Source of the DNA: Streptomyces sp.
Lineage (GTDB): Bacteria > Actinomycetota > Actinomycetes > Streptomycetales > Streptomycetaceae
NCBI GenBank assembly: GCA_013362785.1
Contig: JABFVM010000374.1
Span: forward strand, 1-40,979
Length of the DNA: 40,979 nucleotides
Reading direction: 5' to 3'
The notes beneath the pieces are model-generated. The model did not search any database, had not been told where the DNA came from, and was given only the letters and a program-made list of their open reading frames with translations. The position numbers were made by a program, and so were the translations under genes. Positions 22,201 through 29,426 of this stretch are shown piece after piece (the stretch's first letter is position 1; each line of letters starts with the position of its first letter).

Positions 22201-23821
22201 GCTGGCACTCGTCGGCGGCGACGGGCCACGTCGCTACCGCACCTGCGCCTTCTACGACCTGGCGGACCGGCCCTGGGACGAGGACACGTCGGCGGCCCTG
22301 GGCCGGGCCGTCACCCGCCTGTTGACGGCGAGCGGTCTGGAACCGCGCGAGTACGAGCTGGTCACACGCAACGGACACTGCACCGTACTCACCGACACGG
22401 ATGTGTCCGCGAGGATGCTGTTCTCCGTCACCTGGCGTCAGTTCGAGGACGTGCTCGTCCAGTTGGGCGGCATCCGGCTGCGCGTCACCTTCTGGTGCGC
22501 CTGGGGCGACGGGCGCACCGAGGAGCCCGACAGCGCGGCGGTCAGGCGCCACCTGGAAGCCCCCGAGAAGCGCGGCATCATCGCCGTCGCGCCGTCCCTA
22601 CGCGACGCGTGGGACACCGAGCCCGACGTGGCCCCGCTCCTCAAACCGCTCGGCCCCGAGCCGTCCGCCGGCTGGTACCGCCTCGCCCTCCTGCCGCGCA
22701 TGCTCTACGACGACCCGGACACCAGCCCCGTCTCCCCCGTACTCGGCCCGTTCCCGCTGCCCACCGGTGCTCTGCCCATGGGCCCCGGCAGGACCCGTAC
22801 CGTCGTCTACACCGGCCCGAGCGACACCTTCGGCCACACCCCGGCCCCCGAGACCACGGGCTACTACGAAGTGGACCTCACCGAGCACCGTGTGCAGCTC
22901 GACGAGTCGAACGCGCCGGTCGACGGCGTTCCCGCCTTCAGGGCCACGGGCGAGGCGTTCTGGCGGGTCACCGACCCGGTCACGGCGGCCGGACAGCCCG
23001 AACTGATGGTCGTTCCCGCCACCGTGCGCAAGCATCTGCGTGCCCGGCTGCGCCACGTGAGCCGCCAGTATGGGCCCTCGCAGACCGTCCAGGCACAGGC
23101 CGCGCTGGTCGAGTCGCTGGTCCAGAAGGCCGCGGCCGGATACACGGTCCGCTGGAACGTCTCCGTGGAAACCGCACCCACCACACCCACAGCGCCCATG
23201 CCCCCGGCCGCCACCGCCCTCTTCCAGAACACCGACGCCGTCATCCTCGGCTTCGACGGCACGCTCACCCGACTCTTCACCCCGGAGGCCCTGCGCGAGC
23301 TGGCACGGGACCTCGCCCGCCACGCCACCGAGGACCCGCACCCCGACGACTTCACCCCCATCGAGGTGCTCCGCGCGCTGGCCGAACACCGGGCGGTGGA
23401 CGACGTACGCGTCGAGCTCAACCGCAGGGAGACCTGGGCCGCCCGCACCGCACGCCCCGAACCGCTGTCCGAGGAGCTGGTCCGGGCGCTCTACTCCCGC
23501 GGTATGCGGCTAGCCGTCGTCACCGACCACGCCGCGGGCGCGGCCGAGACCTACCTGGACCGGTACGGCCTTGCCGCCTTCCTCTCCGGCGGCGTGCACG
23601 GACGCTCGCCCGACCTCACCCGTCTGATGCCGCACCCCGACGTCCTGCTCCGGGCGGCCGAGCGGCTCGGTGTCGCCCCCGCCCGCTGTGTGCTGATCGG
23701 CTCCACGTCCGCCGAACAGTCCGCCGCCGATGCCGCGGGCATGCGTTTCGCCGGCCACGCATCGAACCTGCGCCCCATACTCGACGCCGCGCTTTCACCG
23801 GAACCCGACACGCGGGACTGA
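19253..23821 (+). CDS. Giant SAV_2336-type protein: vWA-like, pseudokinase, winged-helix/BTAD and HAD-like domains
   Basis: A 1522-residue protein. After a low-complexity Ser/Ala/Pro segment (50-100), about 175-295 resembles a vWA fold with a degenerate metal site (VHDTGPTMP, then LLVSDCMG). Residues about 560-730 look like a Ser/Thr kinase but lack key residues: the VAVK Lys is Arg (VTVRLV), HRD reads HGG and DFG is absent. About 790-985 is a SARP-type winged helix (RMVTHDEFVEGLWERG) plus BTAD helices. About 1330-1515 is HAD-like, but ILGFDGTLT has Gly where the nucleophile Asp belongs and motif IV reads IGSTSAEQSAADAAGM without its Asp. The region between is unassigned. The start overlaps the MoxR stop. 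Likely a scaffold or sensor and the vWA arm of the system. Confidence 0.85.
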   Translation: MPSEPSGAPEPLARLADLLAEAADGAPPTPLELAEVLWLARHMEPPTEPSASASASASTVRPDPGPEDRPARPVRPPEPSASPSPDPARAPLHLPTTAPSLHRPTATERHAALLAPAPPMVRHPLALQRALRPLKRRAASPRGWELDETATAERIARLGAAPDWWLPVLRPARERWLRLNLVHDTGPTMPVWRPLIRELHTALAQSGIFRTVTLHRAEPDGTVGGHSALAPADGRTVTLLVSDCMGPQWRTGEAAVRWYGTLHRWAHRMPLAVVQPLPEHLWRGTALPTAPGLLSSPYPAAPTAALAFTPYDTTDPYGTAHPYGTTNAYGPEGAVSLPVLEPAPAWLANWASLIASPGRAEFPGAVARLHHHPLPPDPDGPVGGRTDVTRLSAEELVLRFRALASEEAVRLAGHLALGRPDLPVMRLVQAAVEPQPRPQHLAEVILSGMLTTVVGPPGSYAFRPGVRELLLRGLPRTARNRTADLLRQVGGLIEERVGRAPGEFRASTPTASGAETAVHGEPFATVRTERLGQLAEGGLVSVTNERGVDEQGVDERVVGGRYRLLELLAPRSQQWRAHDRESDRVVTVRLVARTTNPHRQEAFLRDARLLRGVDNPHVATVHDFGFEGDTPYLVTEHLDGIDLNSMVAGSGYQLPAPLLISVAAQLAQAVLALHDAGVAHGGIVMSRVILLPDGTVKLALAAPGQISVPEGYAQDLRDLAELLLPLAAGPSRRLVTAARLIHAPAAFRPLLADTIDALLSRNRAAAAQSLARLAALGSSPLSADHPDRRSYHLLGTLRVELPDRSVHLPPDVGAMLAMLLAKGGRMVTHDEFVEGLWERGREPLDAKGEVMGTASRLRIALGSGALASSSRGYALHTSVDHVDLDECEELVARAEGERAAGRAESARILVHEALGLWDGPALAGVPGPAADATRAHLYRLRISLCVTRAELDLELGEFERAADDLAGLLVEYPDHEEFLRLRRLALVGGDGPRRYRTCAFYDLADRPWDEDTSAALGRAVTRLLTASGLEPREYELVTRNGHCTVLTDTDVSARMLFSVTWRQFEDVLVQLGGIRLRVTFWCAWGDGRTEEPDSAAVRRHLEAPEKRGIIAVAPSLRDAWDTEPDVAPLLKPLGPEPSAGWYRLALLPRMLYDDPDTSPVSPVLGPFPLPTGALPMGPGRTRTVVYTGPSDTFGHTPAPETTGYYEVDLTEHRVQLDESNAPVDGVPAFRATGEAFWRVTDPVTAAGQPELMVVPATVRKHLRARLRHVSRQYGPSQTVQAQAALVESLVQKAAAGYTVRWNVSVETAPTTPTAPMPPAATALFQNTDAVILGFDGTLTRLFTPEALRELARDLARHATEDPHPDDFTPIEVLRALAEHRAVDDVRVELNRRETWAARTARPEPLSEELVRALYSRGMRLAVVTDHAAGAAETYLDRYGLAAFLSGGVHGRSPDLTRLMPHPDVLLRAAERLGVAPARCVLIGSTSAEQSAADAAGMRFAGHASNLRPILDAALSPEPDTRD

Positions 23822-24018
23822 CACCCCATCAGAATCAAAACCCCCCATTCAGCGGCACCCCACCCGGCCCCCTCCGAAAGGCGCCCCCTTCCGGCCGCCC
23901 GCACGATCGATGGCAAGGAGGCCCGCCGAACGCCGGCCCCGCACACGACCCGACACCCCAAGCGAGGCCCGCCACCCACCCGGCGGACCCATGGTCTGCG
24001 TTTTCGGGAGGACCCCCC

Positions 24019-25053
24019 ATGACCGCCACGCTGGAGCAGCTTCGCCGCTGCCATTTCGCCGTCGACCTGGGGGCGGCCAGGACCCGCGTCTATGTGAAGG
24101 GCTCCGGACTGGTCGTGGACCAGCCTTCCTGCGCCGCCGTCAACACCCGCACCGGCGCCCTCATCGCGGTCGGCGAGTTCGCGCAGCGGATGACCGGTCG
24201 TACCCCGGACTACATCCGGGTCGTCAAACCCGTCTCCGGCGGCACCGTGGTCGACATCGAGATGGCGCAGCGGATGCTGCGGCACCTCCTCGGCGACAAG
24301 ATCCGCCGCGCCCTGCGCCGCAAGCCGTTCCTGCGCGCCGCGGCCTGCACCCCGCACGACGCCGACCCGCTCGCCCAGCGCGCCGCAATAGAGACCCTCG
24401 TCGGCCTCGGGGCGCGGCACGTCGATCTGGTCGACACCCTCATCGCCGCCGCCGTGGGCTGCGGACTGCCCGTGGAACAGCCCGAGGCCAGCATGATCAT
24501 GGTGTGCGGGGCCGCCTCGACCGAGGTCGCCGTGCTCTCCCTGGGCTCCATCGTCACCGCCGAGCGCATCCGGGTCGGCGGCGAGGCCGTGGACCACGCG
24601 ATCGTGCAGCACCTGCGGCACGAGCACGAGCTCATGCTGCCCAGCCAGAACGTACGGCCCCTGCAGCTCGCGCTGTCCGGCAACGGGCTCACCTCCCACG
24701 GCCCCACCTCCACCGAGATCCACGGCCGCGACGTCTGCACCGGCCTGGCCCGCAGTGTCCGGGTCGACACCGCCGCCGTACGGGACGCCATCCAGACGCC
24801 CCTGACCGCCGTCCTCGACAGCATCGGCAAGGTGCTGCGGGACTGCCCGCCGGATCTGGTCGCCGACCTCGCCGACCGGGGGATCATGATGGTCGGCGGA
24901 AGCGCGCTGCTGCCCGGCTTCGACCAGATGCTGCGCCAGGCCACCAACATGCCCGTGCACATCGCCGAGCGGCCCGACATCTGCGCCGTACAGGGCCTGG
25001 GCACCATGCTGGAGGGCAAGATCGAGCCACTGGAGCTGGACACGGCCATCTGA
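24019..25053 (+). CDS. mbl: MreB/Mbl-like actin homologue
   Basis: A 344-residue protein with the actin-fold order of MreB. Phosphate-1 loop FAVDLGAARTRVYVKG is followed by a PSCAAVNTRTG segment, and VKPVSGGTVVDIEMAQRMLRHLL matches the MreB KPLKDGVIADF region. The phosphate-2 segment IMVCGAASTEVAVLSLG keeps only part of the usual DIGGGTT (Asp and two Gly changed), and the adenosine loop is GIMMVGGSALLPGF. The degenerate phosphate-2 loop fits the divergent Mbl of Streptomyces, said to help build the spore wall, rather than MreB itself. ATG at 24019 has GGGAGGA upstream. The gene follows the giant scaffold gene by 197 bases, a gap in which I see no clear promoter or terminator. Confidence 0.88.
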   Translation: MTATLEQLRRCHFAVDLGAARTRVYVKGSGLVVDQPSCAAVNTRTGALIAVGEFAQRMTGRTPDYIRVVKPVSGGTVVDIEMAQRMLRHLLGDKIRRALRRKPFLRAAACTPHDADPLAQRAAIETLVGLGARHVDLVDTLIAAAVGCGLPVEQPEASMIMVCGAASTEVAVLSLGSIVTAERIRVGGEAVDHAIVQHLRHEHELMLPSQNVRPLQLALSGNGLTSHGPTSTEIHGRDVCTGLARSVRVDTAAVRDAIQTPLTAVLDSIGKVLRDCPPDLVADLADRGIMMVGGSALLPGFDQMLRQATNMPVHIAERPDICAVQGLGTMLEGKIEPLELDTAI

Positions 25054-25124
25054 GCCGCCCGCCGGACAGGCCTGGTCCCGGCCGTGCGCAGGTACGCCCT
25101 CTACGCGCTCCCACCACACGACGC

Positions 25125-25130
25125 TACGGT
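25125..25130 (+). promoter_or_regulatory. Possible -10 box for the SLOG gene
   Basis: TACGGT fits TANNNT and would place the start near 25137, 32 bases before the GTG. No good -35 is visible, so this is tentative. Confidence 0.3.
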
Positions 25131-25168
25131 GGATGTACCGGTACCGACGGTGGCAGGAGGGCCCTCTC

Positions 25169-25729
25169 GTGACGACCGGAACCGGCACGACCGGAACCAT
25201 CACGCACCGCACGCCCCGGACCGATTCCGCACCCGTTCTCGCGACCCGCACCACCCTCCGCATCGGCATCACCGGACACCGCTCGATCCCCGACCAAGCC
25301 CTGCCGTCCGTGCGTGCGGAGATGCGCCGCCAACTCAGCGGCGACGGCGACCTGGAGGCCGTCAGCAGCCTCGCGGCCGGTGCCGATCAGCTGTTCGCGC
25401 AGATCGCCCTGGACAGCGGCGTACCCGTGACGGCCGTGATCCCCGGCATGGACTACGAGGCGCACCTCGGTGACGAGGAGACCCGGGCCAGGTACCGCAG
25501 GATCCTCAAGTCCTGTGCGCGCCGCGTCGACATGCCGGCCGAGCCCACGCACGAGGAGGCGTATCTCGCGGCGGGCCGCTGGATCGTGGACCACTCCGAT
25601 CGCCTGGTCGCCGTCTGGGACGGCCGTCCGGCCCGTGGCGTGGGCGGCACCGGCGACGTGGTGGCGTACGCGCGGCGCACCGGTGTGCCGGTGACGGTCC
25701 TGTGGCGGACCGGCGTGCAGCGCGACTGA
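25169..25729 (+). CDS. SLOG-domain nucleotide-binding protein
   Basis: About 186 residues. The GTG at 25169 has AGGAGG eight bases upstream. After a Thr-rich 25-residue N-terminus, the protein is a Rossmann-like SLOG domain (SMF/DprA-LOG superfamily). It contains the nucleotide loop RIGITGHRSIP, SSLAAGADQLFAQIAL, a VIPGMDYEAHL segment, HSDRLVAVWDG and GGTGDVVAYARRTGVPVTVLW. SLOG proteins bind nucleotides or related signals. In conflict systems they are paired with SLATT-type two-helix membrane effectors, and such a gene faces this one only 42 bases away. This pairing suggests a sensor role, but no biochemical function is shown by the sequence. Confidence 0.85.
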   Translation: MTTGTGTTGTITHRTPRTDSAPVLATRTTLRIGITGHRSIPDQALPSVRAEMRRQLSGDGDLEAVSSLAAGADQLFAQIALDSGVPVTAVIPGMDYEAHLGDEETRARYRRILKSCARRVDMPAEPTHEEAYLAAGRWIVDHSDRLVAVWDGRPARGVGGTGDVVAYARRTGVPVTVLWRTGVQRD

Positions 25730-25771
25730 CCGCGCACAGGCTCTGAGCGCGCCCCCTTCGCCGACTTCACC

Positions 25772-26686
25772 TCAACCCCCGAACCGGCCGAGCCAGTCCG
25801 AGTGCTGGGGCGACACGAGCCGTTCCGCCTCCGCCACCGCGTCGGCCCACCGCTCCTCCGTCACGGTCGTCCCCATCGCTATCCGGAGGGTCTCCAGTTC
25901 CTGCTCGATGAGCGAATGGGCGTAGGTCAACGGCCGGTGACGCCGCATCTCCTGCCAGGCCACACCGGCCGCGGCGGCCGTGCTGAGCAGCCCGGTCAGG
26001 TCCCAGCCGGAGATCACCCCCGTGGCCCTGAGCACGGCCGCGACCAGCGCCAGCAAAGTCAGTGCGGCCGTCATCGCCGACCAATGCGTCGAGGCCCGGT
26101 GCGCCTGCGCGGCCCGGCGTTTGTACCAGGCGTGCTGCTCCATCACACGGTCGCGAAGGTAAATGTCCCGGCGTACCTCGAACGGCTTCGCCCGGACCGC
26201 CCGCATGGCCGGCGTGATCTGCGCCGCGCCCCGGACATAGGGCCCGTCCCGTACGTCCTCCCAGCCGACCTTGCGCAACTCCCTGAGCCGTTCCTCCAGT
26301 TGCTCCTCGAAGCGGTCGTCGGGATGGAGCACTCGGGAGTGGAACGGCCCCCCGTGCACCATGTACATCCAGGCGAGCGATTTCAGCAGCTCGGCCACAG
26401 CCCTGTCCGTCACCCAGTGCACCCGGGCGCGGCGGCGGGAGGTGCGGACGCCGATGACGACGGTGAGGGCGTACAGCCCGGCCGCCAGGGCCGCAGGGAT
26501 GTGGCTGTCGAGGCGCTCGGCCAGCATCGCCGCGGCGGTGGCCAGCAGAAGGACGACGAGCTGGACTCGGACCGCCCGGAACGCCTCACCCTGATGAACC
26601 ACCGCCCGCTGGTCGCTCTCGCGAAAGAGCGGCGGTAAGTCACCGTCACTCAACGTAACACTTGGGCCTGGAGTTCCGGCTGTCAT
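25772..26686 (-). CDS. SLATT/DUF4231-type membrane protein, predicted pore-forming effector
   Basis: A 304-residue protein with two separate pairs of membrane helices: about 40-83 (VRVQLVVLLLATAAAMLAERL, then a second helix with GLYALTVVIGV) and about 205-245 (MTAALTLLALVAAVLRATG, then LTGLLSTAAAAGVAW). Long charged helices lie between them (EEQLEERLRELRKVGWEDV) and after them (ERWADAVAEAERLVSPQHSDW). This arrangement matches DUF4231/SLATT proteins, proposed to open membrane pores when triggered by nucleotide-sensing partners. ATG at 26684-26686 has GGGGGA upstream on the minus strand. It converges with the SLOG gene and diverges from the Fxs genes. The effector role is inference. Confidence 0.82.
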   Translation of the reverse strand: MTAGTPGPSVTLSDGDLPPLFRESDQRAVVHQGEAFRAVRVQLVVLLLATAAAMLAERLDSHIPAALAAGLYALTVVIGVRTSRRRARVHWVTDRAVAELLKSLAWMYMVHGGPFHSRVLHPDDRFEEQLEERLRELRKVGWEDVRDGPYVRGAAQITPAMRAVRAKPFEVRRDIYLRDRVMEQHAWYKRRAAQAHRASTHWSAMTAALTLLALVAAVLRATGVISGWDLTGLLSTAAAAGVAWQEMRRHRPLTYAHSLIEQELETLRIAMGTTVTEERWADAVAEAERLVSPQHSDWLGRFGG

Positions 26687-26925
26687 TTATTCCCCCGTAG
26701 TGCCGGCAAGTGAACATTTGAGTGCACGTCAACCCAGACGCGCGCCCCCGGTAGGCGACCGCCCACCCTGCGTGTTACTGTCCGCGCAAGAGGTACTCGA
26801 AGAAGTCCACCACAGGTGTTCAGGTCGATTCCAGACGTCAACAGGTCCCAACGCCCTTCGGTTCCCACCCTGAGACGGGAAACGGGCTGAATCTGTCGAC
26901 CATGATCTGGAGCCATGAGAAAGCC

Positions 26926-27105
26926 ATGAACCCCACGACCGCGAAGATCCAGCACGAATCGACCGCGCCACGGCCGGCCCGTCGATCCACTCCTCTTTCT
27001 TCTGTCACCACAGACAAAGCGTCCGCCGTGAAGGCGACCAGCCGGGTGACGGATGCCGCTGGATGGCGTTCGAAGAAGCCGATCACTTTCGACGCCGCAC
27101 TCTGA
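26926..27105 (+). CDS. fxsA: Candidate FxsA-type RiPP precursor ending Phe-Asp-Ala-Ala-Leu
   Basis: A 59-residue polar peptide (earlier ATG at 26902 would add eight residues). GGAG lies at 26909-26912, farther upstream than ideal. It sits immediately before the FxsB maturase gene on the same strand, has an unstructured Ser/Thr/Lys-rich leader and ends KPITFDAAL at the stop codon. Precursors of the Fxs system are about 60 residues long and end Phe-x-Ser-x-x; here the third residue of that tail is Ala. FxsB-type enzymes link the Phe ring to the beta carbon of the residue two positions on. Codon use is less GC-rich at third positions than in neighbours. I see no better precursor between 26.7 and 27.25 kb. 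Role inferred from position and tail. Confidence 0.6.
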   Translation: MNPTTAKIQHESTAPRPARRSTPLSSVTTDKASAVKATSRVTDAAGWRSKKPITFDAAL

Positions 27106-27237
27106 GCGAAGTCGGATCCTGACGAACCCGGCCTTCCCGGCGGAAACGACCGCCGGGAACCCGGAAGTCACAACCGGAGCGCCTCAACTCACTTGATCGA
27201 GTGAGGACTTGACGACTCCCCATCGGTCAGCACCCCA

Positions 27238-27243
27238 TAAGCT
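27238..27243 (+). promoter_or_regulatory. Possible leaderless-type -10 box for fxsB
   Basis: TAAGCT fits TANNNT and ends seven bases before the GTG at 27251, the spacing of leaderless Streptomyces genes. TTGACG at 27209-27214 is 23 bp upstream, too far for a normal -35, so the box is only tentative. Confidence 0.35.
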
Positions 27244-27250
27244 GTGCCGA

Positions 27251-29425
27251 GTGACGCGCATCCAGGAAATGGTCCTGAAGATCCATAGCAGATGCAACCT
27301 TGCTTGCGACATCTGTTATATGTACGAGCTGGCCGACCAGAGCTGGAAGACGCGTCCGACCGTGATCTCCCAGGAAACGGTCACACAGGTCGCCCGACGC
27401 CTGGCCGCCTATGCCAAGACCCACCGACTCGATTCCGTCGCCGTAATTCTTCACGGTGGCGAACCCCTTCTCGTGGGTCCCGCGCGACTGCGCCGCATCT
27501 GCGAGGAAATCACGCACATCCTGTCCCCCGTCACCACGGTGAACCTCCATATGCACACAAATGGCCTCCTGCTTCATGAGCGGCATCTGGAGATCCTCAA
27601 AGAATTCGACGTCAAGGTCGGAATCTCCGTGGACGGCGATCAAACGGCCAATGACCGGCACCGGCTGGACCGAAAAGGTCGGAGCAGTTACGAGAAGGTA
27701 CTGCGGGGGATCGAGCGGCTGCGAGCACCTGAATACCTGAGCCTTTTCCAGGGGATCCTGTGCACCGTCGACGTGGAGAACGACCCGGTCACGGTCCATG
27801 ACGCACTCACGCACCTGCAGCCGCCGCGCATCGACTATCTACTACCGCATTCCACCTGGGACACCCCACCGCCGACCGGAAGCACCGGATCTCCCACGCC
27901 GTACGCCGACTGGTTGCTGCGTGTCTTCGACCGGTGGCTGGAGCAGGGCCGTCCGATGGAGGTGCGCACGTTCGACTCGGTGCTCAGCACCCTGCGCGGC
28001 GGCCCCAGCCTCACCGAGGCCATGGGGCTGGCCCCGTCCGATCTCGCGGTCGTGGAGACCGACGGCGCCATCGAGCAGGCCGACTCGCTGAAGGCCGCCT
28101 ACGACGGGGCTCCGGCCACCGGCTACGACGTCTTCCAGCACACCTTCGACGACTTCGCCCGGCACCCCGGCGTACGCGCCCGGCAGTCCGGCATCGACGG
28201 CGTCAGCGAGACCTGCCGACGCTGCCCCGTCGTCGAGTCGTGCGGCGGCGGGCTCTACACTCACCGCTACAGCACCGAACGGGAGTTTGATAATCCGTCC
28301 GTCTACTGCGCTGACCTGCGGGCCTTCATCGAGGGCGTGGCGGAGCGGATCACGGATCGCACGCTCTCCCCGGCCGTGCGCAACATCGGCGAACTGCGCG
28401 TCGCACAAGGCGAGTTGACCCGCGATCTGCTCCGACGGGCGAACGACCGGACGACGGAGGACGCGGACTGGGCGAGGGCCTGGCAGACGCTGCTGTTCCT
28501 CGACGGGGACGCCGACGCCGGGCCGGAGCTGGACGTGCTGCTGGCCCACCCCTATGTGCGGTCCGCGCTGCGCCGGGTCTGGAGCGAAGGGCCCCTCTCC
28601 GGCTGGCTCGCCGCCCTGACCGTGGCAGCGGGGGTGCGTGGCCGGACCGAGGTGACCGTGGCGTGGGAGCAGCGGAACCGGCGGCTGCATCTGCCGACGC
28701 TGGGCACGCTGCGGCTGCCGGTGACCGGCGGGGTCGAGATCACCACGCATCCGGACGGCTTCTCGGTGCGCCACGCGGACGGCATGCAGCGGGTGCGCTT
28801 GGACGAGGACGACCGCGAGGCATGGCGGCCCCTACGGCTCCTGCGGTCCGTGGCGGACGGGCCGTTGGTCGATGACGCCGACCCGGCCCGGCGCTGTTTC
28901 CCCGCCGACGTCCACGAGCCGCTGGAGCCCACGGACCGTGAACTCTTCGGCAAGCGGCTCGACCTGGCCTTCGAGCTCGCCGACCAGCGGCTGCCCGGCT
29001 GGCGCGGCGATCCGGACCTGCTCGCCCCCTGGGTCGTGACGCCGCTGGCCAAGGGCGCCGGTGTCCAGCTCGGCGAACACGCCCCCGGTGCGCTGGGGGT
29101 CGCCGTGGACGCCGAACCCGAGGTCGTCGCCCGGCAGTTGCCCCGGCTCGCCCGGCGGGCCAGGTTCTTCGCCCTGCGGGAGACGACCGACCTCACCGTG
29201 CCGGGCCGTCCGGCCGGAAGGCTGCTCGACGAGGCCGACGACGCGCTCGCCACCGCCTGCCGGGCATTGGACGACTCCTTCGACACGGGGCCCCGGGAGG
29301 TCGCCCTGAAGGAGGCCCACCGCGCGCTCAGCGCACTGGCCGACGAGCCGGAGCGGGACCTCACCGAGACCGGGGTGGTGTTCGTCGGCCAGCTCCGGGC
29401 CGACTGGCGGAAGTGGGCGCAGTAG
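27251..29425 (+). CDS. fxsB: FxsB-type radical SAM/SPASM cyclophane-forming peptide maturase
   Basis: About 724 residues. The radical SAM cluster motif is C15-N-L-A-C19-D-I-C22, preceded by VLKIHSR, then VILHGGEPLLVGPARL and a NLHMHTNGLLL strand. The SPASM part has CRRCPVVESCGGGLYTHRY and NPSVYCADL, typical of FxsB. The second half (about 400-724) is the long C-terminal extension found in this family; I see no intact HExxH in it. FxsB enzymes install a three-residue aromatic-to-side-chain cross-link near the C-terminus of the precursor. I chose GTG at 27251 because it puts VLKIHSRC about seven residues in, as in relatives. A TTG at 27209 is the alternative. The first kilobase has lower GC than the surroundings. 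AAC(3)-like gene follows after one base. Confidence 0.92.
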   Translation: MTRIQEMVLKIHSRCNLACDICYMYELADQSWKTRPTVISQETVTQVARRLAAYAKTHRLDSVAVILHGGEPLLVGPARLRRICEEITHILSPVTTVNLHMHTNGLLLHERHLEILKEFDVKVGISVDGDQTANDRHRLDRKGRSSYEKVLRGIERLRAPEYLSLFQGILCTVDVENDPVTVHDALTHLQPPRIDYLLPHSTWDTPPPTGSTGSPTPYADWLLRVFDRWLEQGRPMEVRTFDSVLSTLRGGPSLTEAMGLAPSDLAVVETDGAIEQADSLKAAYDGAPATGYDVFQHTFDDFARHPGVRARQSGIDGVSETCRRCPVVESCGGGLYTHRYSTEREFDNPSVYCADLRAFIEGVAERITDRTLSPAVRNIGELRVAQGELTRDLLRRANDRTTEDADWARAWQTLLFLDGDADAGPELDVLLAHPYVRSALRRVWSEGPLSGWLAALTVAAGVRGRTEVTVAWEQRNRRLHLPTLGTLRLPVTGGVEITTHPDGFSVRHADGMQRVRLDEDDREAWRPLRLLRSVADGPLVDDADPARRCFPADVHEPLEPTDRELFGKRLDLAFELADQRLPGWRGDPDLLAPWVVTPLAKGAGVQLGEHAPGALGVAVDAEPEVVARQLPRLARRARFFALRETTDLTVPGRPAGRLLDEADDALATACRALDDSFDTGPREVALKEAHRALSALADEPERDLTETGVVFVGQLRADWRKWAQ

Positions 29426-29426
29426 C

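Noticed and set aside
22495..25053. An 852-codon open frame running into the Mbl gene
   Set aside because: The first 508 codons are an out-of-frame Arg/Pro/His-rich reading of the giant protein gene and the gap. The real gene starts at 24019 with a ribosome site and MreB similarity.
27209..27250. Upstream TTG start for fxsB at 27209
   Set aside because: The nearest GAGG is only two bases away and the extra 14 residues have no counterpart in the family layout. The GTG at 27251 is preceded by a leaderless-type -10 box. Not excluded.
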